Shown piece by piece: positions 25,395 through 33,775 of a stretch of 46,124 nt of DNA. Numbering within the stretch: position 1 is the first letter of the stretch; every line of letters starts with the position of its first letter. Both the position numbers and the translations under genes were made by a program. The notes under the pieces are model-generated. The model was not told the DNA's origin, made no database searches, and saw only the letters and a program-made list of their open reading frames with translations. Where the stretch lies: the NCBI RefSeq assembly GCF_001463705.1, contig NZ_BBWH01000018.1, positions 1 through 46,124 of the forward strand, given 5' to 3'. This DNA comes from Aureimonas sp. AU12 (GTDB lineage Bacteria; Pseudomonadota; Alphaproteobacteria; Rhizobiales; Rhizobiaceae).

Positions 25395-26563
25395 GACCGC
25401 GGTGGCAGGTCATCCCGGCACTCGGCGTCTTCGAGATCCTCGCGTGGGGGTCCTCGTACTACCTGCCGGCCGTCCTCGCCCTCCCGATCGCCACGGACAC
25501 CGGATGGCCCTTGCCGTGGATCATCGGGGGTCTGACGGTCGGCCTGCTCGTATCCGCGGCAGCCTCGCCGTGGATCGGCGCGACGATCGGGCGGGCCGGC
25601 GGGCGGGCGGTCCTCGCGAGCGGGGCGGTGCTACTCGCGTCCGGCCTCGCCGTCCTCGGGTCGGCCGCGAACCTGCCGACGTTCCTCGCGGGCTGGCTGG
25701 CGATGGGGCTTGGCATGGGCATGGGCCTCTACGATCCGGCCTTCGCGACGCTCGGCCGCCTCTACGGTTCCGACGCCCGTTCCGCCATCACCACCCTGAC
25801 TCTCTGGGGCGGGTTCGCCAGCACGGTCTGCTGGCCCTTGTCGGCGCTCCTCGTCGACCATCTCGGATGGCGGGCGACATGCTTGGTCTATGCCGCCCTC
25901 CATCTCCTCGTGTCCCTGCCGCTGGCATTGCGGTTCATCCCGCGGGTGCCGCCATCGACGGTCACGAGGAGCGGACCTGGCAGCGATGGACTTGGTGTCC
26001 CGACCGGGGATCGCACGTTCCTCGTGCTGGCCGCGCTGCTCGTCGTCTCGGGCGCGATCATGGGCCTCGTCTCGGTCCATCTCCTGACGCTCCTGCAAGC
26101 GCGCGGCGAGACGTTGGCGGCGGCCGTCACGCTCGGCGCGATGGTCGGGCCGGCGCAGGTCGGAGCGCGTCTTTTGGAGATGGCCGGTCGCGAGCGGCAC
26201 CACCCACTTTGGACGCTGCGTGCGGCTGTCGTCCTCATCGCCGTCGGATTGTGCCTCCTCGCATTCGAGACATCGGCCGTAGCGGTGGCCGTCGTCCTCT
26301 ACGGCGCCGGGAACGGCATCCTCTCGATCGCCCGCGGTACCGTGCCTTTGGCGCTGTTCGGTCCGGAGGCGTACCCGACGATGATGGGACGGCTCGCACG
26401 GCCGGCGCAGATGGCGCAGGCGATCGCGCCGACGGCCGGCGCCGCCATGATCTCCTACGCGGGTCCGTCGGCGACCCTAGGTCTCCTGGCAGTCCTCGCA
26501 TGCGTCGGCGTCGTCCTCGTGGCCTCGCTGACGATCGCCGCATCGCGGATGCCGTCACGCTGA
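25391..26563 (+). CDS. MFS transporter in the ars operon
   Basis: Twelve-span major facilitator, 390 aa from the GTG at 25391. The GTGA overlap with arsB and the lack of family sequence in the longer frame decide this start. The protein begins [20 protein letters not shown]; conserved glycine-rich helices such as [20 protein letters not shown] and [20 protein letters not shown] are visible. Its position as last gene suggests export of As(III), Sb(III) or organoarsenicals, as reported for the MFS protein ArsK of Agrobacterium; ArsJ is less likely because no GAPDH gene is adjacent. Substrate is inferred from context only. Confidence 0.85.
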   Translation: MRPRWQVIPALGVFEILAWGSSYYLPAVLALPIATDTGWPLPWIIGGLTVGLLVSAAASPWIGATIGRAGGRAVLASGAVLLASGLAVLGSAANLPTFLAGWLAMGLGMGMGLYDPAFATLGRLYGSDARSAITTLTLWGGFASTVCWPLSALLVDHLGWRATCLVYAALHLLVSLPLALRFIPRVPPSTVTRSGPGSDGLGVPTGDRTFLVLAALLVVSGAIMGLVSVHLLTLLQARGETLAAAVTLGAMVGPAQVGARLLEMAGRERHHPLWTLRAAVVLIAVGLCLLAFETSAVAVAVVLYGAGNGILSIARGTVPLALFGPEAYPTMMGRLARPAQMAQAIAPTAGAAMISYAGPSATLGLLAVLACVGVVLVASLTIAASRMPSR

Positions 26564-26941
26564 AGGATGCCAACTGAGAGTCAGAGTACCGGAGCGCCGA
26601 GCATGGCGACCGCCCCTCGGCGGACGGCGCGGGAGTCTCGCGTGCGGCGAGCGGTCCCCGGGGTAGCCGCAGGAGCGACAGCCGAAGGCGGTCGCGGGAC
26701 CGACCACCCCCGACGCCGCACTCCATGGCCCCGGCAGGGGTATTCCGTCCTTGCGGGCCTCCTCCTACGTGTCGGCGTTCGACAGGAGCGGCGAAGACGG
26801 TTCGGGTGGTGTCCAAGCCCACCCAAGGGGTCGAAGCGCTTAAAACGGCCTTCCTGCGAGCCATCTCGTCGCATCGAGCGGACGGGGTGGCACTTTCCTA
26901 CCCCGACGAATCCTTGCGACGTGGCACGCACGCCCGCCGCG
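26564..26941. other. Non-coding spacer between the ars operon and the mobilization genes
   Basis: About 380 bp with no gene I can support; the short Arg/Pro-rich ORFs here have no credible start or composition. It holds the left copy of the 16-bp direct repeat (26594-26609) that recurs after the Gabija-like genes, so it may contain the left border of the plasmid-like module. Confidence 0.4.
26594..26609. repeat. 16-bp direct repeat, left copy (possible module border)
   Basis: GCGCCGAGCATGGCGA occurs here and at 42091-42106 in the same orientation. The copies flank the 15.5-kb module with relaxase, oriT, Rep and Gabija-like genes, so they could be recombination core sites or a leftover of plasmid integration. 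In GC-rich DNA a 16-bp match in 46 kb can also be chance. Confidence 0.35.
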
Positions 26942-27412
26942 TCAGACGGCCGCGAGGCTCCGCTTGCCCGTCCCTCTCGCGGCGAACCGCCCGGCCAAGG
27001 TTCCGCCCGCCTCGACGGGTTCGCTCGACACGGCGGCGAGGAGGCGCCGGCCGCGTGCCCGCCATTCGGCCAGGCATCCGGACGGGGAGCGGTCGGCGGC
27101 GATGTGCAGGCATCGCCACGCGCTGAGGTCGTCCGGCTCGATCGTCGCGAATGTCGCCTGAAGTTCGTCGTCGGCCGCGATGCTGAGGTCGCGACCAAGG
27201 ACAGAGCACCATGGCTCGGACGGCCTGCGGACGCGGCGCCACGCGCGGCCGGACGTCGTGGCCGTCACTTCGTCGGCGGCAAGCCACGCGCCCAAGGAGC
27301 CATCATAGACGACCCACTCGGTCGCGCCCCTGCCGGCGGCGCGCTCGCGGATGTACCGCCGGAGCGCGTTCGCGTCCCGGCGGGATTCGAGAATGGCGGC
27401 GACGGCGGTCAC
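26942..27412 (-). CDS. Hypothetical protein coupled to the relaxase
   Basis: A 156-aa product from the GTG at 27412, which overlaps the relaxase stop (GTGA). No family is recognised. It has a charged N-terminal helix (ILESRRDANALRRYIRERAA), a central part with tryptophans (ATEWVVYDGSLGAWLAADEV, SAWRCLHIAADRS), and a basic C-terminus ending GTGKRSLAAV. It is the last gene of the minus-strand operon 29528-26942 (small protein, relaxase, this gene), so a role in mobilization is possible. A longer frame upstream runs inside the relaxase gene and is rejected. Confidence 0.65.
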   Translation of the reverse strand: MTAVAAILESRRDANALRRYIRERAAGRGATEWVVYDGSLGAWLAADEVTATTSGRAWRRVRRPSEPWCSVLGRDLSIAADDELQATFATIEPDDLSAWRCLHIAADRSPSGCLAEWRARGRRLLAAVSSEPVEAGGTLAGRFAARGTGKRSLAAV

Positions 27413-29238
27413 GTCGGGCGCCGCTCGTACTCGTCGGACGGGGCCTTCGGCTCGGGCTGCGCAACGACGGTTGCCGCGTTCGGATCGCGATCGAGTTCGG
27501 CGCGGCCCAGCTTCCGGAAGGCCGGGAGGGAGGCCGTGACCTCCTCGCGGTCGGCGCGAGCGAGTTCCGACCGCTGATCGTCGTCCATGTGGCCCTGTAC
27601 GAACGCTCGGAGATCGGGATCGAGGCGGCGAAGCGCGGCGACGTCGCCCGATGCCGCCGACAGGAGCAAGTCGGCTTCCCGGGTCTCCGACCGCACGGCG
27701 CGAAGTTTCGTTGCCGTGTCGGCAATGGAACCGCTCTCTGCCGCCCATGCTGCCGCGACGGCGGGTGACGGCTCGTAGCCGACGAGGTCGATGCCCTGGC
27801 GCTGGCATTCCAGCCAGAGCCGGCCGGTTGCTTCTTCAGGCCATGGGCCGTCGAGCGTCAGGCTGCCGCCCCAGTCCTCGGCCGCTTTGGACGCGAGGGC
27901 GCGCAAGGACTCGTCCGAAACCGGGCCGAAGAGGTCTACGTGATCACCGGAATCGAGGAGGTTGGAACGGCCGCCAACCCCGACGCGGACCCCGGCGGGA
28001 CTTTCCGTCACGTCCGCGAAGCCGCGGCGGCGCCATTTGTCCGCGATCGAGATCGACTCGTCCTCGGAAACTGCTGATTTCCGGCGGGTTTTGCCGGGCC
28101 TCCCGGCGGAGGCGGTGCGCTCGACGCGGTCGACGCCGTAGCCGGTGGACTCGGCGATCGCGTTCGCGAGGGCGGTGGCGGGCGCGCTGCGCGGCCCCCA
28201 AAGGGAAACGGTGCCGGACTCGTCGTCGCTCTCGACCCAGCCGCCGTCGCGAAGGAGGACGCGGACCTTCCGCGGGTCCTTGGCATCGACGAGGTACAGG
28301 GAGTCGGCGGTGCCGGGCGGGAGAACTGCGTCGGGGAAGCGATCCTTGAGGAGTCCGAGCTTGTAGTCCTGCTGGTGCAGTGCCTTCTTGCGGTCGGGGG
28401 CGCGGGCGAATCCGCGTGCTGACAAGGCCATTTGTTTCTCCGTTTCGATGAGTTCGTTTTCGAGTTTTCGGGTTTCGCGAAGGCCGGTCACGACTGCTGA
28501 TCGGCGATCGTGTTTCCGTCGTCTCCGGACGGCCGCGACGCGCTGCTCGCCCATCTTCGGCTCAGGTGCACGGGGGTCGCCGCGCGCCTGGTAGGAGCGA
28601 TGATCGGCGCGGCGTCGCGAGCCGGCGGCGCGGAGGTAGGAGTTCACCACGACGGCGACGCGCTCGCGCTCGGCCATGAGAGCATCGCCTCGAGTGCCGC
28701 CGCGACGCCCGCCGCTCTCGAAGATCGCGGCAAGGGCATCGTTCCGAGTCTTGGCGAATCCGGTCGGGCTGGCAGGGTCGAGCCGGCGGCAGGTCATCAG
28801 GAGATGGGCATGCGCGTTGATCCCGTTGTCGCCGGCGGGCGGGACGTGGATGCACGTATCGACCACGGCTCCGGCCTCGACGTAGGGGCGCGCTACGTCT
28901 GCCAAGAAGGCCCGCCACGCGGCGGGCTGGAGGTCCCGGGGGATCGAGATTTCGATCTCGCGTGCGGTCTGCGAGTTCTTGCGGACCTCGGCCAGTTCCA
29001 CGCGGCTCCAAAGCGTCTCGCGGTCCAGCGCCCAGGCGGGCGCGTCGGCCGGACCCGTCATGAAGGAATCCAGTACGTGGCGCTTGCGCGAGTAGTCCCA
29101 GGTGCTGCCCGTCCGGGCATCGGTCAGACGCGCCCCGGCGCGGTATGCGGCGGCGGCGACGGCGCTCTTCCCGCGGCTTCGCTGAACGATCTTCGCGCTC
29201 ATGTGGAACAGCGCCTCGTGAGCCGGGAGCGAAGTCAC
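27409..29238 (-). CDS. MobA/MobL (MOBQ) relaxase
   Basis: Relaxase that nicks and covalently binds oriT to start conjugative transfer. The 609-aa product has the MOBQ N-terminal domain: MSAKIVQRSRGKSAVAAAAY with a candidate catalytic Tyr32 (MobA of RSF1010 uses Tyr25), AAYRAGARLTDARTG, the H131 position (TCIHVP) and the metal-binding H143-x-H145 in GINAHAHLLMTCRR. A long, charged C-terminal half (from about residue 230) is poorly conserved; it lacks visible helicase or primase motifs. The GTG at 29238 overlaps the upstream stop (GTGA); the ATG at 29202 is the alternative. The oriT candidate is 340 bp upstream. Confidence 0.92.
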   Translation of the reverse strand: MTSLPAHEALFHMSAKIVQRSRGKSAVAAAAYRAGARLTDARTGSTWDYSRKRHVLDSFMTGPADAPAWALDRETLWSRVELAEVRKNSQTAREIEISIPRDLQPAAWRAFLADVARPYVEAGAVVDTCIHVPPAGDNGINAHAHLLMTCRRLDPASPTGFAKTRNDALAAIFESGGRRGGTRGDALMAERERVAVVVNSYLRAAGSRRRADHRSYQARGDPRAPEPKMGEQRVAAVRRRRKHDRRSAVVTGLRETRKLENELIETEKQMALSARGFARAPDRKKALHQQDYKLGLLKDRFPDAVLPPGTADSLYLVDAKDPRKVRVLLRDGGWVESDDESGTVSLWGPRSAPATALANAIAESTGYGVDRVERTASAGRPGKTRRKSAVSEDESISIADKWRRRGFADVTESPAGVRVGVGGRSNLLDSGDHVDLFGPVSDESLRALASKAAEDWGGSLTLDGPWPEEATGRLWLECQRQGIDLVGYEPSPAVAAAWAAESGSIADTATKLRAVRSETREADLLLSAASGDVAALRRLDPDLRAFVQGHMDDDQRSELARADREEVTASLPAFRKLGRAELDRDPNAATVVAQPEPKAPSDEYERRPT

Positions 29239-29528
29239 GCGAGGTCGTCCGGCTCGGCGAACGGGTCCCGGCCGTCGTCACTCCACCAGCTTCCGCCGGT
29301 GGCACCGAAGTAGCTTGGCTCGTTCTCGAGCGCGCGAAGCCGGTCATCCTCGCGTCGGGCGCGATCGTCAGCGCGTATCCAACGGTCGCGCTGCTCGTCG
29401 GCGAAATCGGCGATCGCGTCATGATCGGCACGGGACACGCCCTCCAGCCGCGCGGCGAGGAGGATAGCCGAGGCGTGGTCCCAGGCTGCACGCGAGGCCT
29501 CGGCGATCTGACGAAGGACGGTCGGCAT
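29235..29528 (-). CDS. Small acidic/charged protein upstream of the relaxase
   Basis: A 97-aa product from the ATG at 29528, preceded by GGAGAG. It is helical and charged (RQIAEASRAAWDHASAILLA, EQRDRWIRADDRARREDDRL) and ends WWSDDGRDPFAEPDDLA. Its stop overlaps the relaxase start (GTGA). No family is recognised. Its position between oriT and relaxase is typical of a relaxosome accessory protein, which is an inference. Confidence 0.7.
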   Translation of the reverse strand: MPTVLRQIAEASRAAWDHASAILLAARLEGVSRADHDAIADFADEQRDRWIRADDRARREDDRLRALENEPSYFGATGGSWWSDDGRDPFAEPDDLA

Positions 29529-29575
29529 GCGGTCTCTCCTCGGCGACGACGGGGAGGCCAGCGCCGCAGGCCGCG

Positions 29576-29607
29576 GCGATCTCAACGAGATCGCATAACC
29601 GCGCCTT
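29576..29607 (+). other. Candidate origin of transfer (oriT) of RSF1010/R1162 type
   Basis: A perfect 8-bp inverted repeat (GCGATCTC-AAC-GAGATCGC, 29576-29594) is followed at once by ATAACCGCGCCTT (29595-29607). In R1162/RSF1010 an inverted repeat with a 3-nt GAA loop is followed by TAAATGCGCCCT, and MobA nicks within GCG/CCC. Arm, loop length, TAA and GCGCC core and spacing all agree. The site lies in the 302-bp gap between the divergent relaxase and accessory genes, where oriT of MOBQ elements belongs. The predicted nick lies near 29602-29604 in the plus strand. The rest of the gap (29608-29830) holds no gene I can support. Confidence 0.75.
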
Positions 29608-29830
29608 CCAGGATTTCGGTTTCCCCTCTCACGAGGGTCTGGCGCCGATTTGCTCGACGCAACCTCCGCACTCACCATCGTTGTCAGGCGCTCCACGTTG
29701 GGCACCTCCGGGCCGCGCGAAACCTTGAAAAACTGGTCGGCGGCTCATTCGACGCGGAAGGACTCGCCGCTCCGCGCGATGGGATTCCGCCGGCGGCGTT
29801 GGTCGACCGGCGTGATGAGGGGACGGAACG

Positions 29831-30094
29831 ATGGTGGACCTGACGAAGCTCAAACAGAAGCGGGCGCGGCTGGAAGCGAGCCTCGCGGCGGCGACGACAA
29901 CGCTACGGGATGCCGAGCGGCGGGACGATACGAGGCGCAAAGTCGTAGCCGGCGCGGCTCTCCTATCGGCCGTCCGGGACGGGGCGATCTCGGACGACGT
30001 GCTGCCGTCGCTGGTCGGTCGGATGATGCCTCGCGACGCCGCGCTGTTCGCCGACCTGGCCCTGCTCCCCGAACTCGAGGAGAGCCGGTCGTGA
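29831..30094 (+). CDS. Small mobilization accessory protein (TraD/MobC-like)
   Basis: An 87-aa basic protein with a long N-terminal amphipathic/coiled-coil stretch (TKLKQKRARLEASLAAATTT) and DTRRKVVAGAALLSAVRDGA, a pattern shared by the short TraD-like or MobC-like proteins next to MobA/MobL relaxases in alphaproteobacteria. Such proteins help the relaxosome form at oriT. It starts 224 bp right of the oriT candidate and is divergent from the relaxase. Its stop overlaps the DotA/TraY gene (GTGA). Confidence 0.7.
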   Translation: MVDLTKLKQKRARLEASLAAATTTLRDAERRDDTRRKVVAGAALLSAVRDGAISDDVLPSLVGRMMPRDAALFADLALLPELEESRS

Positions 30095-32199
30095 CCTTCG
30101 CCGACCTCCTCGCCACCCCGAGCGATACGGACGTCGCATGGAAGGTGGCAACCACGCTGCTGCCGCTCGACGGGGACGACACCGCGTTCGCGGTGGTCAT
30201 GCGCTCCCTGTCGTCTTCGCTTGTGCTGATCGCGACGGCGTACCTCGCCTACGCCATCCTGTCCCTGATCGTGCAGGCGGCGCGGACTGGCGAACCCGTG
30301 CCCGAGAAGTCGTCCAGCGTCTTCGCGATGCTTCGGGTGGTTCTCGGGTTCGGGATGCTGATCCCGCTCGGCAGCCTGTCGGCCGTCCACTACGTCCTCC
30401 GGGACTTCGTCGTGGCACCCGGCATCCAGATCGCGAACGCGGGCGCCTCGGCCGCGGTCGGGTTCACCTTGAAGGACGGGCATCCCCTTTCGCCGGTCTC
30501 CGCGTCCGGCCGGGACCTCGTCCTCGCCGTTGCCGAGTCGGAGGTCTGCGCGCGAACCTACGCGACGGCGCGAGAGTGGCGCGTGATCGAGGGAGAAGGT
30601 GCGGCGCGCCTGCCCGATCCCGGCGGCTCGCCGATCGTCTCGCCTGCGGAGGAGTCCTGGTGGCCATGGGGCGAGGACCAACCCGAGCGGACGGCCGGCT
30701 ATGCCTGGTCATGGGGTCCGGCCTGCGGCAGCTTGACCCTGACGACGGCTGAGGGGTTCGCGAAGGGTGAGTTCGGGGAAGCGAGGCGACAGGCCGTCGC
30801 CACGGTCATCGGCGCTGTCCGGGCCATGCCCTTCGCCGAGAAGCTGGCGGATGCGGTCAAGACTGCTTCGGATGCCGGGGCGCATCTGACAGGGCCGGAC
30901 ATCGAGACCGTCTACCAATCCCGCGGCCTGCTCCGTGCGCAGGTCGAGTCCGCGCTGCGCGAAGCCGGGAATCGGTACGATCGGGGCCTCTCCGAGATCG
31001 CCGCCTCTCTGTCGACCGGTGACGACACGGGCCTGCGCGAGGAGGTCGTGCGCGACGTCAGCGAGCGCGGATTCCTCGCGCTGGGGAGCTACTACCGGGT
31101 GCTCGCGCACTCGTCCCTCGCCGCGTCGGAGGCCGTGGCGGAACGTCCGGTCCGGACGGCTCCCGATCCCGCGTCGTGGGAGGGCTTGGCGGGTCCCGTG
31201 GGAACGGCACTCGCCCTGATCGACTCCCAGCTCCGTCGTGAATCCGTCGCGACGACGCTGGCTTCCGGCGAGGCATTGACGGGCGAGGCGGCGGGTGCCG
31301 GGAACGTCTTTGCGACGCTGCTCGGCTCGGTCACGACGCCGGTTGCCGACTTCCTCACGGGGTACGAGGGGTTCAGGCCCGATCCCGTGGGCGATCTTAT
31401 GACGCTTGGCAACCGGCTGATGGTCGGAGGCCAGGTTGCGTTCGCGACGGCGCTCGCGGCCTACGGCGGCAGCGCCTTTGCGCTCGGTGCCGGGCAAGGG
31501 CTGCTCGACTTCGTCATGGTCCCCGGATGGACCCTGATCGGGCTGGCGTGGCTCGGCGGCGCCATCATGGTCTACGTGCTGCCGCTGGTGCCGTTCTTGT
31601 TCATGTTCTTCGCGTTCTCGGCATGGGCGCTCGAGGTGCTCGTCGCAGCCATCGCCGTCGTTGCCTGGGCCTTTGCGCATGTTCGGATCGACGAGCCGGA
31701 CTTCGTCGGCAAGGCCCAGCTTCAGGGCTACGCCTCTCTGCTGATCTCGGTGATGCTCCGCCCCGTCGTGACGGTCGCGGGCTTCGTCGCCGCGCACATG
31801 ATGACGGTCACGCTCCTGAACGTGTTCCTGTCGAGCTACAACTTGGCTTTCAATGCGGGTCAGGTCGGGTTCACCCTCGGCGCGACGGGCGTGGTCGTGT
31901 CGGTCGGGGTCATGGTCTACGTCCAATGGCACCTGGTGCTCTGGAGCTACCGCATGATCCTGACGGCACCCGAGCGCGTCGGGCAGTTCCTTGGGTTCTC
32001 CGTCCCGTCTTGGGGCGAGGGCGAAGCCGGGTCCACCGTCATCGGCGGGGTGGTCGGCGGGCACCGCCACCTCCCGAAAATGGGAGGGGCCGGGGGCAAG
32101 GGGAAAGACAAGCCTGGCGACGACAAGGCAGGGGCAAAGGCCGGAACCCCGCTGCGGGCCACGGGCAACGCCAAGAAGCCTGACGCGTCGGCGGCGTAA
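30091..32199 (+). CDS. DotA/TraY-family membrane protein (orphan)
   Basis: Large polytopic inner-membrane protein of the DotA (Dot/Icm) / TraY (IncI) family, 702 aa from the GTG at 30091, chosen because GTGA overlaps the preceding stop. The N-terminal membrane region (FAVVMRSLSSSLVLIATAYL and FAMLRVVLGFGMLIPLG), a long periplasmic middle (about residues 130-430), then a C-terminal cluster of about five membrane helices with YVLPLVPFLFMFFAFSAWAL and the HVRIDEPDF loop, are as in the family. The tail is Gly/Lys-rich and cytoplasmic. No other type IVB secretion gene is present, so it cannot build a channel alone. It may act in surface exclusion or adapt a resident transfer system. Confidence 0.85.
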   Translation: MTFADLLATPSDTDVAWKVATTLLPLDGDDTAFAVVMRSLSSSLVLIATAYLAYAILSLIVQAARTGEPVPEKSSSVFAMLRVVLGFGMLIPLGSLSAVHYVLRDFVVAPGIQIANAGASAAVGFTLKDGHPLSPVSASGRDLVLAVAESEVCARTYATAREWRVIEGEGAARLPDPGGSPIVSPAEESWWPWGEDQPERTAGYAWSWGPACGSLTLTTAEGFAKGEFGEARRQAVATVIGAVRAMPFAEKLADAVKTASDAGAHLTGPDIETVYQSRGLLRAQVESALREAGNRYDRGLSEIAASLSTGDDTGLREEVVRDVSERGFLALGSYYRVLAHSSLAASEAVAERPVRTAPDPASWEGLAGPVGTALALIDSQLRRESVATTLASGEALTGEAAGAGNVFATLLGSVTTPVADFLTGYEGFRPDPVGDLMTLGNRLMVGGQVAFATALAAYGGSAFALGAGQGLLDFVMVPGWTLIGLAWLGGAIMVYVLPLVPFLFMFFAFSAWALEVLVAAIAVVAWAFAHVRIDEPDFVGKAQLQGYASLLISVMLRPVVTVAGFVAAHMMTVTLLNVFLSSYNLAFNAGQVGFTLGATGVVVSVGVMVYVQWHLVLWSYRMILTAPERVGQFLGFSVPSWGEGEAGSTVIGGVVGGHRHLPKMGGAGGKGKDKPGDDKAGAKAGTPLRATGNAKKPDASAA

Positions 32200-32207
32200 C
32201 GAATGCG

Positions 32208-32231
32208 AAGGGGACCCGATCGGGTCCCCTT
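32208..32231. terminator. Perfect palindromic terminator between convergent genes
   Basis: AAGGGGACCC-GATC-GGGTCCCCTT is a fully symmetrical 24-bp palindrome that lies between the DotA/TraY gene (ends 32199) and the convergent minus-strand gene (ends 32237). The stem has 10 or more pairs and A/T-ended arms, so it can work on both strands. Confidence 0.8.
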
Positions 32232-32236
32232 GTTCG

Positions 32237-32392
32237 TCAGATACCGTGGATGACCGACAGGCTCCACAGGAGTGCAAAGCCGCCGAGGGCGGCGAAGGCA
32301 ACAAGGACCGGACTGGCGACGATCAGCATTGCGGCGAGCGCACGGAGAAGCGGATTACGGATGCCTGCCACCATCGAGAAGTCGTACCGCAT
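32237..32392 (-). CDS. 51-aa membrane microprotein
   Basis: A short product from the ATG at 32392, preceded by AGGAGATCAGGCG, a good ribosome site. It begins MRYDFSMVAGIRNPLLRALA and then has one or two hydrophobic helices (about residues 19-48, ending LWSLSVIHGI). No family is recognised. The longer frame upstream lacks a credible start. It is the last of the minus-strand small genes and ends just before the shared terminator. Confidence 0.6.
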   Translation of the reverse strand: MRYDFSMVAGIRNPLLRALAAMLIVASPVLVAFAALGGFALLWSLSVIHGI

Positions 32393-32567
32393 CGCCTGAT
32401 CTCCTGTCGTTCTCTTGGCCGCCCCTGCGGCCGTTCCGACCTCTCGACGCGGCATCTTGGCCGAGGGTAGCTGCCTCGCCTGCGCAGCAGGCGACGCCAC
32501 GCGCTTGGGCATGAGCGCCCCCAGACAGGTATGCCGTAGAGGTGTGGAGGAACGGCGTCCAGGAAGG

Positions 32568-32822
32568 TCAAGATTCGATCGGATCGGGCTTGCGGGCGGT
32601 TCGGATCGCTTGGCGGACCTCATGGGTCCCGAACATTGCGATGATAGCGCCGGTCAGCCAGTAGCCAGACGCGAGCGTGTCGTCGCTCAAGGCAGCCCCG
32701 GCATTGAAGAGCAGGACGCCGTAGACAATGGCGGCAACCCCGCCGAGATACCCGGCGAGGCTGAGGAGGCGGCGCAACGCCGTTCGGCGGCGGAGGGCGA
32801 GGAGGACGGTCGTCGGCAACAT
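32568..32822 (-). CDS. 84-aa two-helix membrane protein
   Basis: Product from the ATG at 32822, with GGGAGA about 7 bp upstream. Two membrane helices (LLSLAGYLGGVAAIVYGVLL and SGYWLTGAIIAMFGTHEV) are framed by basic stretches (LRRRTALRR, RQAIRTARK). Function unknown. The hydrophobic profile and the clear ribosome site support a real gene in the minus-strand block of orphan genes. Confidence 0.6.
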   Translation of the reverse strand: MLPTTVLLALRRRTALRRLLSLAGYLGGVAAIVYGVLLFNAGAALSDDTLASGYWLTGAIIAMFGTHEVRQAIRTARKPDPIES

Positions 32823-32880
32823 GAGGGGTCTCCCGTGAGTCAGGAGACCAGCGTGCGGGCGGTCGGCGACGGCGTCTAGG

Positions 32881-33192
32881 TCAGGAAGTGGCGGCGATGT
32901 CGGCCAGGACGGCAACCGCGGCAACCGCAGCGCATGCCTGGGCGTCGTCCAAGGTCGCGGCGATGCCGTGGAGCAGGATGTCGTCCGACACGCCGACGAT
33001 GGTCCACTCGTAGCCTGACGAGGTGCGCGACGGCTCGATCTCGGCCGCGACGACGAATCCGCCGACCTCGATCTCGGCCCAGGCGGCACCGACGACGGCG
33101 TGGCGGTCGGTCTTCCCGGGGAGGTTCACATCCCAGATGACGGGCAAGCGTTTGCCTGCCTCGATTGCACGGAGGCTGGCGGGGAGTCTCAT
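32881..33192 (-). CDS. Hypothetical protein, 103 aa
   Basis: Product starting MRLPASLRAIEAGKRLPVIW. Its ATG at 33192 overlaps the stop of the preceding gene (ATGA), which fixes the start. It is a small mixed alpha/beta protein, with a beta-like stretch (HAVVGAAWAEIEVGGFVVAA) and an Ala-rich C-terminal helix. No family is recognised. Confidence 0.65.
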   Translation of the reverse strand: MRLPASLRAIEAGKRLPVIWDVNLPGKTDRHAVVGAAWAEIEVGGFVVAAEIEPSRTSSGYEWTIVGVSDDILLHGIAATLDDAQACAAVAAVAVLADIAATS

Positions 33193-33680
33193 GCGCGCGG
33201 CTCCGCGATCTCGTCGGGCAGCGCAACCCAGGTCGGATCGGCATTGCGGTCAAAACGAGCGATCTCGAGGCTCGTCTTGGCCGCCAAGTAGGCCGAAAAG
33301 ACCTCCTTCGTCACTACCTCGGAGACCGCGTAAACGACCTCGCGGAGACTGTCGGCACGCTCGCGAGCAGCGGTCTCCACAGCCTCCCTCGTCATCTCCG
33401 GGCCGTCGATGTCGATCCAGAGACGGTGCCCTCTCCAGTACACCTCGGACCACCATTGTAGCCGCCCGCCAAAGCGGGCGGGGCGCTGGTAGACCTGGAT
33501 GGTCATGCCGCCCAGCGTGGCCTCCCGAATCTCGTATCGGGAGTGGTCGAAGGGGGGCATGGCGGGTCGCATCGGGGCCGCGGCCGTACCGGACTTCTGG
33601 CCTACGGTGGCGAGGTCCAAAGCGTCGCCAGGCACGCCCTCGTCATCGCGCGGGCGCGTTGTCATTTCATCGATGTCCAT
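33189..33680 (-). CDS. Hypothetical protein, 163 aa
   Basis: Product from the ATG at 33680 (MDIDEMTTRPRDDEGVPGDA), preceded by GGAGAGACCC. The middle is aromatic and beta-like (MTIQVYQRPARFGGRLQWWS, EVYWRGHRLWIDIDG), and the C-terminal half is helical (ETAARERADSLREVVYAVSE). The N-terminal MDI and upstream leader resemble those of the next gene (MDIE), and both have the same intergenic repeat upstream or downstream, so the two loci may be duplicated or share control. No family recognised. ATGA overlap with the following gene. Confidence 0.65.
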   Translation of the reverse strand: MDIDEMTTRPRDDEGVPGDALDLATVGQKSGTAAAPMRPAMPPFDHSRYEIREATLGGMTIQVYQRPARFGGRLQWWSEVYWRGHRLWIDIDGPEMTREAVETAARERADSLREVVYAVSEVVTKEVFSAYLAAKTSLEIARFDRNADPTWVALPDEIAEPRA

Positions 33681-33730
33681 GGGTCTCTCCGGGGGATACC
33701 GCTCCCCACCAAGGCGCCGCGCGGGTTGGC

Positions 33731-33770
33731 GGCGGCTTGGTGGAGGGCGGCGGGCCGTAGCCCGCCGGGG
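33731..33770. repeat. Intergenic 40-bp repeat, copy 1, with hairpin
   Basis: These 40 bp match 34221-34260 at 38 positions. On the minus strand they encode GGCGGGC-TACG-GCCCGCC, a perfect 7-bp stem with a tetraloop, just after the stop of the gene ending at 33776 and before the ribosome site of the gene starting at 33680. Flanking sequence (GTCTCTCC next to the start codon) is also shared. May be a terminator, processing site or regulatory RNA element. Confidence 0.75.
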
Positions 33771-33775
33771 GGTCG

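Noticed and set aside
32208-32231. Palindrome considered as a recombination or dif-like site
   Set aside because: Perfect symmetry between two converging gene ends is better explained as a bidirectional terminator.
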